A program made the position numbers and the translations under genes. A DNA stretch of 64,000 nt from Lunularia cruciata (taxonomy: Eukaryota; Streptophyta; Marchantiopsida; Lunulariales; Lunulariaceae): assembly GCA_948567375.1 (NCBI GenBank), contig OX419762.1, forward strand, positions 57,517,034 to 57,581,033, given 5' to 3'. Within the stretch, counting starts at the first letter, position 1. Each line of letters starts with the position of its first letter. Positions 10,407 to 20,796 of this stretch are shown one piece after another. The notes under the pieces were generated by a model. It searched no databases and was not told where the DNA came from. It saw only the letters and a program-made list of their open reading frames with translations.

Positions 10407-11820
10407 TGGCATTTGACATAATATAGGTTATCTACTTCCTAAGTTGCCAAGATCTCCAAGAATATGATCAAACTGTCTCTCCTAGCCAAAGCTAAAATGT
10501 ATAGATAATAGTGGAACAGTCATTAGGACAACAAGTGAGGATGGACCAATTGACTAGAGCACAATCTAGGAATTATAGATCTAGGGGTCAAACCCTATTG
10601 CACACAATCTAGTAGAGTGGGCCAATTTTGCCAAACAATGACCAAAATCTACTCTAAACTAGATAGCCTCAAGCTAGCAAGCTAGCCTTCTAGGCCTTTG
10701 TAGCCTCTCATAGCCCATAGTCCTATGCCTCAAAGCCTCTAAACATGGAAAATCCTTCTCATAGCTCACAATATGCCTCTAAACTTGGAAAATAAGCCAA
10801 ATGAGACCTTTCTTCTTGCCACTTCAAACCCTCTCCAAATCTAGTGAAACTCCTTCCAAATCTATGAAACTCCTCCAACTCAAGCGAAACTCCTCCAAAT
10901 CTGGCCAAAATCTGATGTAAACTCCAGAAAAAATTTGACATAAAATTTGACGTGAATCCCTAAAGTTGGCTGAACGCCAAATCCTTTGCTAACTCACCAC
11001 TCGAGCCAAATTGAAATGACGGGTTTCTCCATATCACAAATTCACGGAGATGGGTTCCCAACTCCACCTTCAATTTCACTTTTTAAGCTCAACTCGCACC
11101 AAATTGGTCTTGCTTTCACTTCTTAAGCTCAAAATCACAACTACCGCTTGAAAATTGCTTCTTGTTGCTCAAAATTTGGCTAGAGCTTCCGCACACCATC
11201 TGCCTCACTGCCAAAGCTACATCAATTTGAAGACCTTCTACACATGATCACTCTTAGGGAAACTTTGGACCACGATCAAGCTACTGAGGATCAGCAAGGC
11301 TTGGAGATACATACCACCAACTCCTTCAAGCTCTGTGCCCGATTTCCCCCTAACCTCACTTCTATGATGTAATCAGCTTGTTTACACAACTCAAACCACA
11401 CTCAATCAAAGTAGTAATTGATCTGTCACTCCATAATTTGCCAACAATTGGGCATTGATTACAATCAAAATGCACCCACTCTAACTAAGAAGAATCTAGA
11501 TGATACTCGTTGGCCTCTGTCCACCATAGCCAGGAACTCAAAGGCTCAACATGAAAGAAGTGAGCTTTCTAGAGCAACACTTCAAAAGTATACCCCTTGG
11601 ACTTGAGCTAGGTCTCAAACCCTAATGGTCCCGTTGATGGCACACCCAACGGTGCAAATGGTGCAAGTGATAGTGGGCCCTACCATATAGTCAATACCTT
11701 GAACATGAAATCTGACCATTGACAAGTAGCCTATGAGTAACTACCAAAATACTCCTAACTACCAACACTTCTACTCTAGAGTCTGAGCAATTAAGGTGTA
11801 ACGTTAGAAATGGCATGACA
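10407..11820 (-). repeat. 5' LTR of C1 (about 1.4 kb)
   Basis: The block is collinear with C2 sequence at 57,240-57,579 plus 63,176-64,000, which together are the 5' LTR of C2 interrupted by D. The left boundary is placed at TGGCATTTGACATA beside the PBS; the right boundary is approximate. No coding motif is seen. The other LTR of C1 would lie left of the window, so no target duplication can be checked. Confidence 0.65.
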
Positions 11821-12994
11821 AAGAGCAACAAAGCCTTTTCACTTTATTCATCTGTCATGGCTAGATAATGTAGCACTTTTAATGCTATGCTCAAATAGTT
11901 GTAAGCACTTGGAACTAAGAACTACAAAAAAGATTAACAAATTGCCACCACTAATAGTCAATCAGGGCCACTACTAGATGCAGCTCTAAGAGGGTATATG
12001 GCCAAGAAAATATGTTGATCCACTACCTTCATGACTAGCTCTAAGGACCTTGATGCCTCCTTAAACTTCTCATCTAGCTCTAATGACTCTATTACCTCAT
12101 CAAAATGGGCTTTGATAGATAGCAATGTTATCCATAGGCTCTCTCTCAACTCTCTAACTTCCTCTCAATCCTAGTCTTAATTTCTAGGGTGATCCACTCC
12201 AAAGTTTGATCTTTGAGTGGCTCCATGAGTTTTTGACCTTTTAGCCAAAGCTCATATATCTCATCTGTAATGGGAATGCTCTCCACAAACTTCAACATCA
12301 TTGCCTCCATAATGTCACATAAATTCTCTATTGCATTTTGGTGCTTGTCCTCCCTCAACCCCTTCATTAGCAATTTGACCCTCATGTCACCATCTTGAAG
12401 AATCTTGGTCAAAATAGAAGTAGGAGCTATTGCCAAGAGCTGGAGCTTCTCAAGCTTCTCCTTGTTAAAACAAAATCTAGCAATTGCAAGTTCTTGGTGT
12501 ACCACCTTTCAACCTATCATAAAGATTCTCACCATTTCTTGTACTCAATGATGCAAAGACTTGTCTCCCTCTAGTAGGTAGTGGTTGCTTCCTCATAGCT
12601 CACCTTCTGGATGGCTGCAAATGCTTGGTCAATCATCAATTGCCTCACTTGCAATCCAATTGTTGGATAAGCTTCTTGGACATTTCCTTCTCTTTAGCTA
12701 TTAACTTCCAAATATTGGCTTTGGTCTTCCCAAAAGTCTCAAATTGACTCTTCACCAAACTGTTCTCTTCATCCAAATCCTACAACAATTCCCGTATCAC
12801 ATTCAATTCCTTCTTCAATTCCTTGATCTGATTGGTCTTCAATAACTCACTCTTCTCTTTCTCTCCATGGGTCTTCTTGCAAGGTAATCAATTCTATACC
12901 TTGCTTCTTTTGTCCTTCACAAAGGTAAATGACTTTACTCTGCAAGGAAGCTACCTCCAGATTATGCTACTCAAGTTGAGCATGCATCTTGGTC
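11821..12994 (-). pseudogene. Remnant G, C-terminal part of a coiled-coil reading frame
   Basis: Minus-strand frames here are rich in Leu, Glu and Lys (for example L-E-K-L-Q-L-L near 12,450 and L-M-K-G-L-R-E-D-K-H-Q-N near 12,360) and suggest a long coiled coil with no enzyme motif. The longest open pieces are 12,146-12,505 and 11,958-12,149. The frame can be followed across element A into 20,797 onward once one copy of the target duplication is removed, so A interrupted it. The family is unknown to me. It may be the product of a non-autonomous LTR element, because C-like LTR sequence lies on both sides. Confidence 0.45.
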
Positions 12995-13673
12995 TGTAAC
13001 ACCCATTTGTGCATGTGTGTGGTATTGTGATATTTAGCTTGGTATTACAAGTACTTAAGAGATATTATTTATATAGAGATAAAGGATGGTTCTATATTAG
13101 TCATGGTTAGCTAAAGTTAGTCATAGCTAAGATAGATGGGACCTTACTTTAGAGGAAGTAGAAAAGATGAGCACCACTATTTTGGATTTTAGTGTGTTGA
13201 CTTGGTATTATTCCTAGGTGTTTGGCTTTGGGGAAAGAGTTGAGAACTCTTGGGCCCGCAAGCCTTTTTGTTTTGGATTCTTCTTTAGTCCAAGGATAGC
13301 CCATGTGAAGGAATCCTTGCTTTAGTGGTTGGGTCAAGATAAGGGGAATATGCCCATGTGAATGGATATTCCTTTCTACTTTTTGACTTTACTTGACTTT
13401 TAGTCTAGTAACTTGAGTTACTACGGTAATTAGTAACTTTGGTACGTAACTATTTCACAAGTATATAAATAAGGTGTGAGGAGGTACTCATCATCTTTTC
13501 ATTTGCAACTATCTCTCTCTCATTGAGTTCTCTAGTGAGCAATGTCTTGAGTCTTGGAGTGTTAGCCTTGGAGGAGTATGATGGAGTTGGGGTTCCTTGC
13601 CTTCTTAGTCCATGGTGCGCTACCATAGTAGCCATCAGAGGTTCATCCTGAGTGAGAGACAGGCCGGCTCACA
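12995..13673 (+). repeat. 5' LTR of element A
   Basis: Starts TGTAACACCC and ends GGCTCACA. It matches the 3' LTR along its whole length. It contains a TATA box (TATAAATA at 13,464-13,471) about 200 bp before its end, so transcription probably begins near 13,495. Confidence 0.95.
13464..13471 (+). promoter_or_regulatory. TATA box of element A
   Basis: TATAAATA within GTATATAAATAAGG in the 5' LTR. The same site is present in the 3' LTR (20,587-20,594) and, with slight change, in both LTRs of B. Confidence 0.65.
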
Positions 13674-13677
13674 TTTT

Positions 13678-13694
13678 TGGTTCCGTTGCCGGGA
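13678..13694 (+). other. Primer-binding site of element A, tRNA-Asp-like
   Basis: TGGTTCCGTTGCCGGGA begins four bases after the LTR. It matches the complement of the 3' end of plant tRNA-Asp (TGGCGCCGTTGCCGGGG) except at a few positions. tRNA-Asp priming is common in Athila/Tat-type plant gypsy elements. B has the same site at 41,053 onward. Confidence 0.7.
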
Positions 13695-14533
13695 CCTCTC
13701 TAGAAGGCAAGATAATGTTCCGCGTCCAATTCTACATTAGGCAGAAGGAGGCTATGAGAGCTCACTTAGAGAGAACATTAGGAGAGGAGAGGGCTGAACT
13801 TATGTTAGAGAACCAAGATCCATTTGTATACCCTGTAGTTCATTATGATGTCTTTGAGGTGATTTTGTACATCTTGTACACATGAGAGGAATTGGAGAGA
13901 TTGTGTGAGGTGGATTGCAGATTTTGGGGATTAAGGTGATTTTGGGCAAAATCTCAAGTTTGAGATCTGGACTTGAGATTTCTACACATGATAGCTTGGG
14001 TTATCTTTCAATTAGCACACTTGAAATTATTGAGAGAGCTTCTATGCGCATTGGGCTAGAATTTTTGAAAGGTGATAGGGTAAAGTGCTCCCGCAACTGC
14101 ATGCTCTCTGGAAAATTGTACAGAGTCTGCCATTTCTTCAATTTTCAGTGAATCGTCCTGAACATTTCCAAGAAAATTCAGTGCATTGTATCCTACCTGC
14201 TGCCACAAAAATTACAGAGAGATAGTTTTTGTGCAGGGCGTTATGAGTTTTTGAAGTGAGGGGGGTGGTTTTCAGACCAAATCTGAAATATGGGTGCTGA
14301 ATAGAAAGGTGTCTAGGCCAAATGGCTCGATGAAAAGATCTGAAATTTTGCAGGGAGGGACGCCCTGGAGTTGTGATCAAGTGTGGAAAATTTAAGAGGA
14401 CTGTGACATATTGGTTGGGAGATTTGAGTGACATTGTGAGGAAGGGTCAATTCTGCAGAGTGGAGATCTCATGCATGAGAAGTTTGAGATCAACAAAAAG
14501 CATGTTTGAGTGTTTAGATTCATCTTTGGGAAC

Positions 14534-15007
14534 ATGGAGGGTCATCAAGAGTGGAAATTGAGATTATGCAAGGTTCCCCAAGGGTTTGAGGTGATTGTAG
14601 GGGTGGATTTGAGGAAAAGAGAGTTTACAATAGAATTTGAAGAGAGTGTTGAGAGGATCCAAAAACCTACACCACTTGGAGGAAAGAGTGAGTCTAAGTG
14701 CTTTCTATGTGGAGAGAAGGGACATAAGGCAAGTTCATGTCCATTAACCTTTGAGAGCAAGAGATTGAGGGAAAGGAGAGGCTTACTTGACTTGGGTTTG
14801 CATGTTGGACCTTCTTCACCAAGATTGGGAGGGAGAAGATCTAAGACCAAAGAGTTGTGTGAGGTTTGTGGAGTTGAAGGACTTCCAAAAGGACATGAGT
14901 GTAGTGGAGTAAAAGCACTTTTGGAAACTTTGGTGAAGGATCTTGGAGAGAGTCTTAGTACAGCTACAGAAATACTACCACCTTCATCAGCTAGTTCTCA
15001 AGATTAG
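14534..15007 (+). CDS. Extra zinc-knuckle ORF upstream of gag in element A
   Basis: This 157-residue protein is encoded between the PBS leader and gag-pol. The ATG at 14,534 was chosen because it is the first Met shared with the B copy (41,907-42,380); A could also start 24 bases earlier. Residues about 55-68 hold C-F-L-C-G-E-K-G-H-K-A-S-S-C, a canonical CCHC knuckle, and a second Cys/His cluster (C-E-V-C, then H-E-C) follows near residues 112-126. The region before the knuckle (V-D-L-R-K-R-E-F-T-I-E-F) loosely recalls the end of DUF4283-type nucleic-acid-binding proteins. The frame is intact in B although B gag-pol is broken. The function is unknown; RNA binding or a gag accessory role is inferred. 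Confidence 0.6.
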   Translation: MEGHQEWKLRLCKVPQGFEVIVGVDLRKREFTIEFEESVERIQKPTPLGGKSESKCFLCGEKGHKASSCPLTFESKRLRERRGLLDLGLHVGPSSPRLGGRRSKTKELCEVCGVEGLPKGHECSGVKALLETLVKDLGESLSTATEILPPSSASSQD

Positions 15008-15176
15008 TGATGGAGATAATCTTTCAACTTATGGATAAACTATCCATGAGAGTTAGATTAATATGCACTCTAGGATTTGATGTTGCTATAGAAATCTTGG
15101 AGCAACCTGAACCTTTTGTGTTCCCTAGAGTGGATTATTCTCAGATGGTGTTAGTCATGTATATACTCTATTAGTA

Positions 15177-15242
15177 ATAGAGTGAGAGAAAAAAAAAGAG
15201 AAAAAAAAAATTAAGAGAAAAGAAAGATAGTGAGGGGTTAAG
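15177..15242 (+). other. Purine-rich leader immediately before gag-pol of A
   Basis: A run of almost only A and G (GAGAGAAAAAAAAAGAGAAA and onward) ends just before the gag-pol ATG. B keeps it at 42,550-42,615. It may be an unstructured leader that helps translation of the downstream frame after the extra ORF; this is inference from position and conservation only. Confidence 0.4.
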
Positions 15243-18200
15243 ATGGGGAAACTTCCGGTTTTCTTTGGCAAGGATGGAGAAGATGTGGAGGCCTTTGTGA
15301 GAGACTTCAAGAGAGCTTGCATAGGAAACAATGAGAGGAGGAAGAATGAGTGGGCCTCATTATTACCAGATTTCTTTGAGGATGCAGCACTTACATGGTA
15401 TGAGTCAGAATACCAAAAGAGAGAGAGGAGAGAGGGGGAAGAGGAGTCTTGGGAGACTTTGACTTCAGCACTCATTGAGAACTTTCTTCCTGATGAGAGT
15501 TATGAGAGATTGATGAGTGAGGTTACATTTCTCAAGCAAGGAGATGGAGAGAAAGTGAGGGTCTATGTGGAAAGAGTGGAAAAGTTGGAGTCCAGATTTC
15601 GCATAGTGTTGAGGAAGGGTGGGGATGATGTGGAGACTACAATGATTGGCATAGGGGCCATGCTCACCAAGAATTTTGTGGGAGGATTGAGACCACAAAT
15701 TAGAAGCAAGGTGAGATATGAGAAACCTTCTTCCAAGGTTGAAGCTATCAAGATCGCAATTCGTATGGAGGAGAGTTTGGAAGGGGATGAGAGTGATTTG
15801 GTGGTGAAGGAGGTTGTGCATCCTCCTCAAGGCTACAAGTATGGTGGAACTTCTGATACTTTGGTGACAAGGGTTGCACCACAAGTAGTAGTTGCTCCAA
15901 TTCTTGCACCTCCACCAAAAGATCCACTCCAAACCATCACAGAACAACTTGCGGATCTCAAGATCAATGTGGTGCAACTATGGGAGAAGAGAGAGGTGGA
16001 TCAGAATGTAGGGAGAGGACCTAGGAGTTATGGAAACTATCCATATAGAGGAGGCCAACCAGCCAACAATTTCAATGATAGAAATTGTTTTGGTTGTGGA
16101 GGAAGAGGCCATATCCAAAGGAATTGCCCAAATTCCACTTACCATGGAGGAAGGGGTTATGAGGGAGCCAATAGAGGGAAAGAGGGAGGTAGTGAAACCC
16201 AAGTGGCTCCTAATCCCAACAAAGGTAAGGGGATAGCATCCATAGATGTGGTTGAGAGCAAGTATGAGAAGGGAGAGTGCTCAAACTCCAAGGGTCCTAA
16301 TTTGGAGCTTTTGGCACAAGAGAAGAAGAGAGCTCGTTTTGCAGAGGATGTTCACTCTTCTCAAGGATTTACTTCAAGCAAGGATACTCCTATGTCTACT
16401 AGGAGCACTCGCACCTCAGCACCATCAACAACAAAGACTCCAAGGAAGAAGTTGGGGATGGAGGACTTCTTGATCTCAAAGCAACAATGGAACTACAATG
16501 TGTTGGAGGATGTTGGTAGTCACAAGGCTAACATCACAGTGGGCCAATTAATTGCTTTGAACCCTACCTTGAGAAAGGAGCTTAGAGGTGGTTTGAGTTC
16601 TACAAGGAGCAAGAAGAAGAAGAAGGCAAAAGTTCCAGTATCAATGGGGGTGGTGGATGCCAAGCCAGCACCATGGGAGGCTTGTGAATATGCCTCCAAG
16701 ATTGATGTGAGAGTGAATGGTCACAACATCAAGGATGCATTGGTTGATGGAGGATCAGCAGTGAATGCCATGTCAGAAAGGTTGATGAAGAAGTTGGGTA
16801 TGATACCCTCAAGACCTTCAACATTTGTGGTGAGCATGGCAAACAAGCAACAAGTTCGACCAGTAGGAGTGATGGATAAGGTGGTAGTTTCAGTTATGGG
16901 AGTCCAAAATCTCATGACTTTCCAAGTCTTGAAATATTCAAGCTATGACTTACTTCTTGGGAGGCCATGGTTGAGAGCAGCACGCACAACTGATCGATGG
17001 CACAAAGGGTACTTAAGGATTGGGCCATCAAACCATAGAGTCACTGTTCCTGTGACTAACACCACCAACACTTCACATTCAGATACCCCATCTTCTGATT
17101 ATTGGGAATCAGATTCTGAAGGAGGAGCTTCAGGTGTGGACACAAGCATGGAAGAGGAGACTTCCACGGAGGAGGATGAATCTGAATCTGATTCAGATGT
17201 GTATCCTTTATGTGCTATGGATTTTGCACCTAAGCCAGAGGTTTTGAAGGACCCAGATAAATCACCATTGACACTTGAGGAGGTAGAGAGAAGGTTATCT
17301 ACCCTCAAGTATGGCCCAAATGTTACCAAGGAGGAGAAGGTGAGATTTGAGGAGATTTTCCGCAAGTTCATCCATGTGTTTGCTTTTAGTTACAAGGATT
17401 TGAAGGAAGTCACCTTGGAGGAGCACAAGATAGAGGTGGAGTCACATGCAAGACCAATCCGCCAAAAGCAACGTCGCATTAGCCCACCAATATCTTTGGT
17501 TGTGAAGGAGGAGATTGATAAGCTCAAGGAGGCTGGATTTATCTTTGAGGTGGAGAATTCAGAATGGGTGTCTCCAATTGTCATTGTGAAGAAAAAGAAT
17601 GGCAAGCTTCGGGTATGTGTGGATTACAAGAAGCTCAATGCTGTTACCAAGAAGGACTACTACCCATTGCCATTCATTGATGAGATCTTGGAGGAGGTTG
17701 CAGGTCATGAGAGGTACAGTTTTGGAGATGGTTATAGTGGATATAACCAAATCAAGATTGCACCAGAGCATCAACAACTCACCACATTCACCACACCTTG
17801 GGGAACTTACGCTTTCAAGGTCATGCCTTTTGGGCTTTGCAATGCTCCAGCCACATTCCAACGGTTCATGAACAAGGTATTTGAACCTTTCATTGGGAAA
17901 TTTGTGAGAGATTTCATTGATGACTTTTGTGTCTATGGGAGCAAGGAGGAGCACTTTGAGCACCTAATCAAAGTCTTGCAACGCTTGGATGAGGCAAATG
18001 CATCACTCAACCCAGAGAAGTGCATTTTTGGATGTGAAGAAGGTCTACTTTTGGGGCACATCATCTCCAAGGATGGAATAGCAGTTGATCCTGAGAAGGT
18101 GAGGAAAATCTCAGACCTTCCATTCCCTTCAAGCTTGACAAAGTTACGCCAATTCTTGGGAATGGTTGGGTACTACAGGAGGTTCATCTTCTCATTTTCC

Positions 18201-20069
18201 AACAAGGCTTATGCATTGACCATCTACATGAAGAAGGGTGTAGATTACATGGTGATTTTGGAAGACAAGGAGGCTCTCAAAGCTTTTGAGGAGCTCAAGC
18301 AATCCCTTGTTGTAGCTCCAATTCTTGCTAAACCTGATTGGAGTAAGCCTTTCATCCTCTACACTGATGCTTCTAATGTAGCTATAGGATGCACTCTTAG
18401 TCAATTAGACCAAGATGGGCATGATCATCCAATAGCTTATGCTAGTAGGCAGATGGTTTCAGCAGAGAAGAACTACTCTGTCACAGAGAGAGAAGGGTTG
18501 GCAGTGATCTTTGGTCTCAAGAAGTTTAGACACTACTTGATTGGAGGGAAAGCCACAATTGTCACGGATCACAAGGCTTTGAAGTACATCTTCAACAAGC
18601 CTAATGTTGAAGGGAGACTAGCAAGGTGGATGATACTCTTGTCTGAGTATGACTACACAATTGAGGATAGGCCAGGAAAGAAACATGCAAATGCTGATTT
18701 GTTATCTAGAGCCTATGATCATGATGGAGATGAGCCAGTAGATGATTCCTTCCCGGATGAGGAGCTCATGACAATCTCAGTCACTCAAGAGATTCCAATG
18801 GAGTACAAGGAGATTGTGGATTTTGTGACAAGAGGTAACTATCCAGAAGGGATGCATGCTAGGGAGAGGAAGGCCCTTGCAGCAAGATCTAGACCTTACA
18901 CAATGGTGGAGGATATTCTTTTTCACCAAGGAGCAGATGGTCTACTTCGAAGAGCAGTGGGTAAGGAAGAGTCTATCCTACTCATAAAGGAGTTTCATGA
19001 AGGTTTAGTATGTGGAGGACACTTTGCAGGAAAGGTGACTGCTTTCAAGATTCTAGATGCAGGTTACCATTGGAGAGGGATTTTCAAGGATTGTCTTGAT
19101 TATTGCAAAACTTGTCATGTTTGTCAAGCTTTTGCTAGAAAGTCTACATCCACTCCACCACTTAGATCAATTCCATTGCTAGGACCTTTTGAGAAGTGGG
19201 GAATTGATTTTGTAGGACCTCTCAATAGAACCCCAAGGAACAATCGGTACATTGTGGTAGTTACTGATTACCTTACCAAGTGGGTTGAAGCTAGACCATT
19301 GAGGGACAAGAATGAAGATGAAGTGGGTAGATTTCTTTATGAACGCATTATCACTAGGTTTGGATGCTCTTTGGAGTTGGTTTCTGATAGAGGAGGAGAG
19401 TTTACAGGAAGCATTACTACAGCCATGCTACGACATTTCTCTATCACACATAGAGTAACTACATCCTATAAGCCAAATTCCAATGGCTTGGCAGAGAGAA
19501 CCAATCAGACCTTGTGCATGATGTTGGCCAAAGATGCAGAAATGGAGGGGGCTAAACATCATTGGGACAAGAGGATTCATGCAGTTTTGTGGGAGTATAG
19601 GACAACCATGAAGACTTCCACTGGATATTCTCCATTCCAATTGGTGTATGGTATTGAGTCTACCTTACCTATTCACTTTGATCTTCCTACCTTCCAAAGC
19701 ATTCATAGGAGATTGAAGAAAGCACAAGGAAGTGATGCAGGGAAGTCAAGGAAGGATCAACTCATGGAGTTGGAAGAGGCAAGAGCAGTTGCTATGGTTC
19801 GAGTGGAGCAAGCCCAAAGGAAACAAAAGGAGAGCTATGACAAGAGGCAAGGCAAGAAGAAGGTGGAGCCTTTCAAAGAAGGTGATTGGGTAATGTTGTT
19901 TGATTCCATTCGATTCAAGAGAGTGCAAAAGAAGTTTTTGCCTAAGTACTTTGGACCTTTCATAGTAGAGAAGGTGTGGGGCAATTACACCTATGATCTC
20001 AAGGAGTTGGGAGGAAGACACTTTGATAGGATTAACCATGATAAGTTGAAGATGTACCATAGAAGGTAG
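15243..20069 (+). CDS. Gag-Pol polyprotein of element A (intact, 1,608 aa)
   Basis: One open frame with no stop. Gag occupies about residues 1-280, with the retrotransposon gag fold followed by a CCHC knuckle at 282-295 (C-F-G-C-G-G-R-G-H-I-Q-R-N-C). The protease motif is V-D502-G-G-S-A, a D-G-G-S variant of D-S/T-G. RT spans about 730-930, with first Asp D829 and F-I-D-D at 891-894. RNase H begins at Y-T-D1042-A-S. Integrase has an H/C zinc region (C-K-T-C-H-V-C) and a D1322-D1382-E1418 triad, that is D-x59-D-x35-E. The C-terminus is a G-P-F-I-V-E module with no chromodomain. Gag and pol are fused without a frameshift. Clade: non-chromovirus Ty3/Gypsy, consistent with Tat/Athila relatives by its PBS; not proven. 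Confidence 0.95.
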   Translation: MGKLPVFFGKDGEDVEAFVRDFKRACIGNNERRKNEWASLLPDFFEDAALTWYESEYQKRERREGEEESWETLTSALIENFLPDESYERLMSEVTFLKQGDGEKVRVYVERVEKLESRFRIVLRKGGDDVETTMIGIGAMLTKNFVGGLRPQIRSKVRYEKPSSKVEAIKIAIRMEESLEGDESDLVVKEVVHPPQGYKYGGTSDTLVTRVAPQVVVAPILAPPPKDPLQTITEQLADLKINVVQLWEKREVDQNVGRGPRSYGNYPYRGGQPANNFNDRNCFGCGGRGHIQRNCPNSTYHGGRGYEGANRGKEGGSETQVAPNPNKGKGIASIDVVESKYEKGECSNSKGPNLELLAQEKKRARFAEDVHSSQGFTSSKDTPMSTRSTRTSAPSTTKTPRKKLGMEDFLISKQQWNYNVLEDVGSHKANITVGQLIALNPTLRKELRGGLSSTRSKKKKKAKVPVSMGVVDAKPAPWEACEYASKIDVRVNGHNIKDALVDGGSAVNAMSERLMKKLGMIPSRPSTFVVSMANKQQVRPVGVMDKVVVSVMGVQNLMTFQVLKYSSYDLLLGRPWLRAARTTDRWHKGYLRIGPSNHRVTVPVTNTTNTSHSDTPSSDYWESDSEGGASGVDTSMEEETSTEEDESESDSDVYPLCAMDFAPKPEVLKDPDKSPLTLEEVERRLSTLKYGPNVTKEEKVRFEEIFRKFIHVFAFSYKDLKEVTLEEHKIEVESHARPIRQKQRRISPPISLVVKEEIDKLKEAGFIFEVENSEWVSPIVIVKKKNGKLRVCVDYKKLNAVTKKDYYPLPFIDEILEEVAGHERYSFGDGYSGYNQIKIAPEHQQLTTFTTPWGTYAFKVMPFGLCNAPATFQRFMNKVFEPFIGKFVRDFIDDFCVYGSKEEHFEHLIKVLQRLDEANASLNPEKCIFGCEEGLLLGHIISKDGIAVDPEKVRKISDLPFPSSLTKLRQFLGMVGYYRRFIFSFSNKAYALTIYMKKGVDYMVILEDKEALKAFEELKQSLVVAPILAKPDWSKPFILYTDASNVAIGCTLSQLDQDGHDHPIAYASRQMVSAEKNYSVTEREGLAVIFGLKKFRHYLIGGKATIVTDHKALKYIFNKPNVEGRLARWMILLSEYDYTIEDRPGKKHANADLLSRAYDHDGDEPVDDSFPDEELMTISVTQEIPMEYKEIVDFVTRGNYPEGMHARERKALAARSRPYTMVEDILFHQGADGLLRRAVGKEESILLIKEFHEGLVCGGHFAGKVTAFKILDAGYHWRGIFKDCLDYCKTCHVCQAFARKSTSTPPLRSIPLLGPFEKWGIDFVGPLNRTPRNNRYIVVVTDYLTKWVEARPLRDKNEDEVGRFLYERIITRFGCSLELVSDRGGEFTGSITTAMLRHFSITHRVTTSYKPNSNGLAERTNQTLCMMLAKDAEMEGAKHHWDKRIHAVLWEYRTTMKTSTGYSPFQLVYGIESTLPIHFDLPTFQSIHRRLKKAQGSDAGKSRKDQLMELEEARAVAMVRVEQAQRKQKESYDKRQGKKKVEPFKEGDWVMLFDSIRFKRVQKKFLPKYFGPFIVEKVWGNYTYDLKELGGRHFDRINHDKLKMYHRR

Positions 20070-20099
20070 AGAGACCTTCACTTTGAGGACAAAGTGAAA

Positions 20100-20117
20100 A
20101 CTTAGTCCGGGGGTAAA
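20100..20117 (+). other. Polypurine-tract region of element A
   Basis: The short purine-rich run CCGGGGGTAAA abuts the 3' LTR. B has the same run at 47,470-47,480. It would prime plus-strand synthesis. Confidence 0.5.
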
Positions 20118-20796
20118 TGTAACACCCATTTGTGCATGTGTGTGGTATTGTGATATTTAGCTTGGTATTACAAGTACTTAAGAGATATTATTTATATAGA
20201 GATAAAGGATGGTTCTATATTAGTCATGGTTAGCTAAAGTTAGTCATAGCTAAGATAGATGGGACCTTACTTTAGAGGAAGTAGAAAAGATGAGCACCAC
20301 TATTTTGGATTTTAGTGTGTTGACTTGGTATTATTCCTAGGTGTTTGGCTTTGGGGAAAGAGTTGAGAACTCTTGGGCCCGCAAGCCTTTTTGTTTTGGA
20401 TTCTTCTTTAGTCCAAGGATAGCCCATGTGAAGGAATCCTTGCTTTAGTGGTTGGGTCAAGATAAGGGGAATATGCCCATGTGAATGGATATTCCTTTCT
20501 ACTTTTTGACTTTACTTGACTTTTAGTCTAGTAACTTGAGTTACTACGGTAATTAGTAACTTTGGTACGTAACTATTTCACAAGTATATAAATAAGGTGT
20601 GAGGAGGTACTCATCATCTTTTCATTTGCAACTATCTCTCTCTCATTGAGTTCTCTAGTGAGCAATGTCTTGAGTCTTGGAGTGTTAGCCTTGGAGGAGT
20701 ATGATGGAGTTGGGGTTCCTTGCCTTCTTAGTCCATGGTGCGCTACCATAGTAGCCATCAGAGGTTCATCCTGAGTGAGAGACAGGCCGGCTCACA
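20118..20796 (+). repeat. 3' LTR of element A
   Basis: 679 bp, apparently identical to the 5' LTR. It is followed by GGTC, the target duplication that also precedes the 5' LTR. Confidence 0.95.

Larger units (their letters stand above)
12995..20796 (+). mobile_element. Element A: complete Ty3/Gypsy LTR retrotransposon
   Basis: Length 7,802 bp, bounded by two 679-bp LTRs that look identical base for base on inspection. The 4-bp sequence GGTC lies immediately outside both ends, as a target duplication. The order is LTR, PBS, extra CCHC ORF, gag-pol, purine-rich tract, LTR. A single 1,608-codon frame holds gag, protease, RT, RNase H and integrase with all catalytic residues. Identical LTRs imply a recent insertion, and the element looks potentially autonomous. 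It sits inside remnant G. A diverged sister, B, lies at 40,357-48,172. Confidence 0.95.

Noticed and set aside
17559-17963. 134-codon minus-strand open frame within element A
   Set aside because: It is antisense to conserved RT sequence, has no motif, and exists because the sense frame is under coding constraint. The same holds for other antisense frames in A and B.
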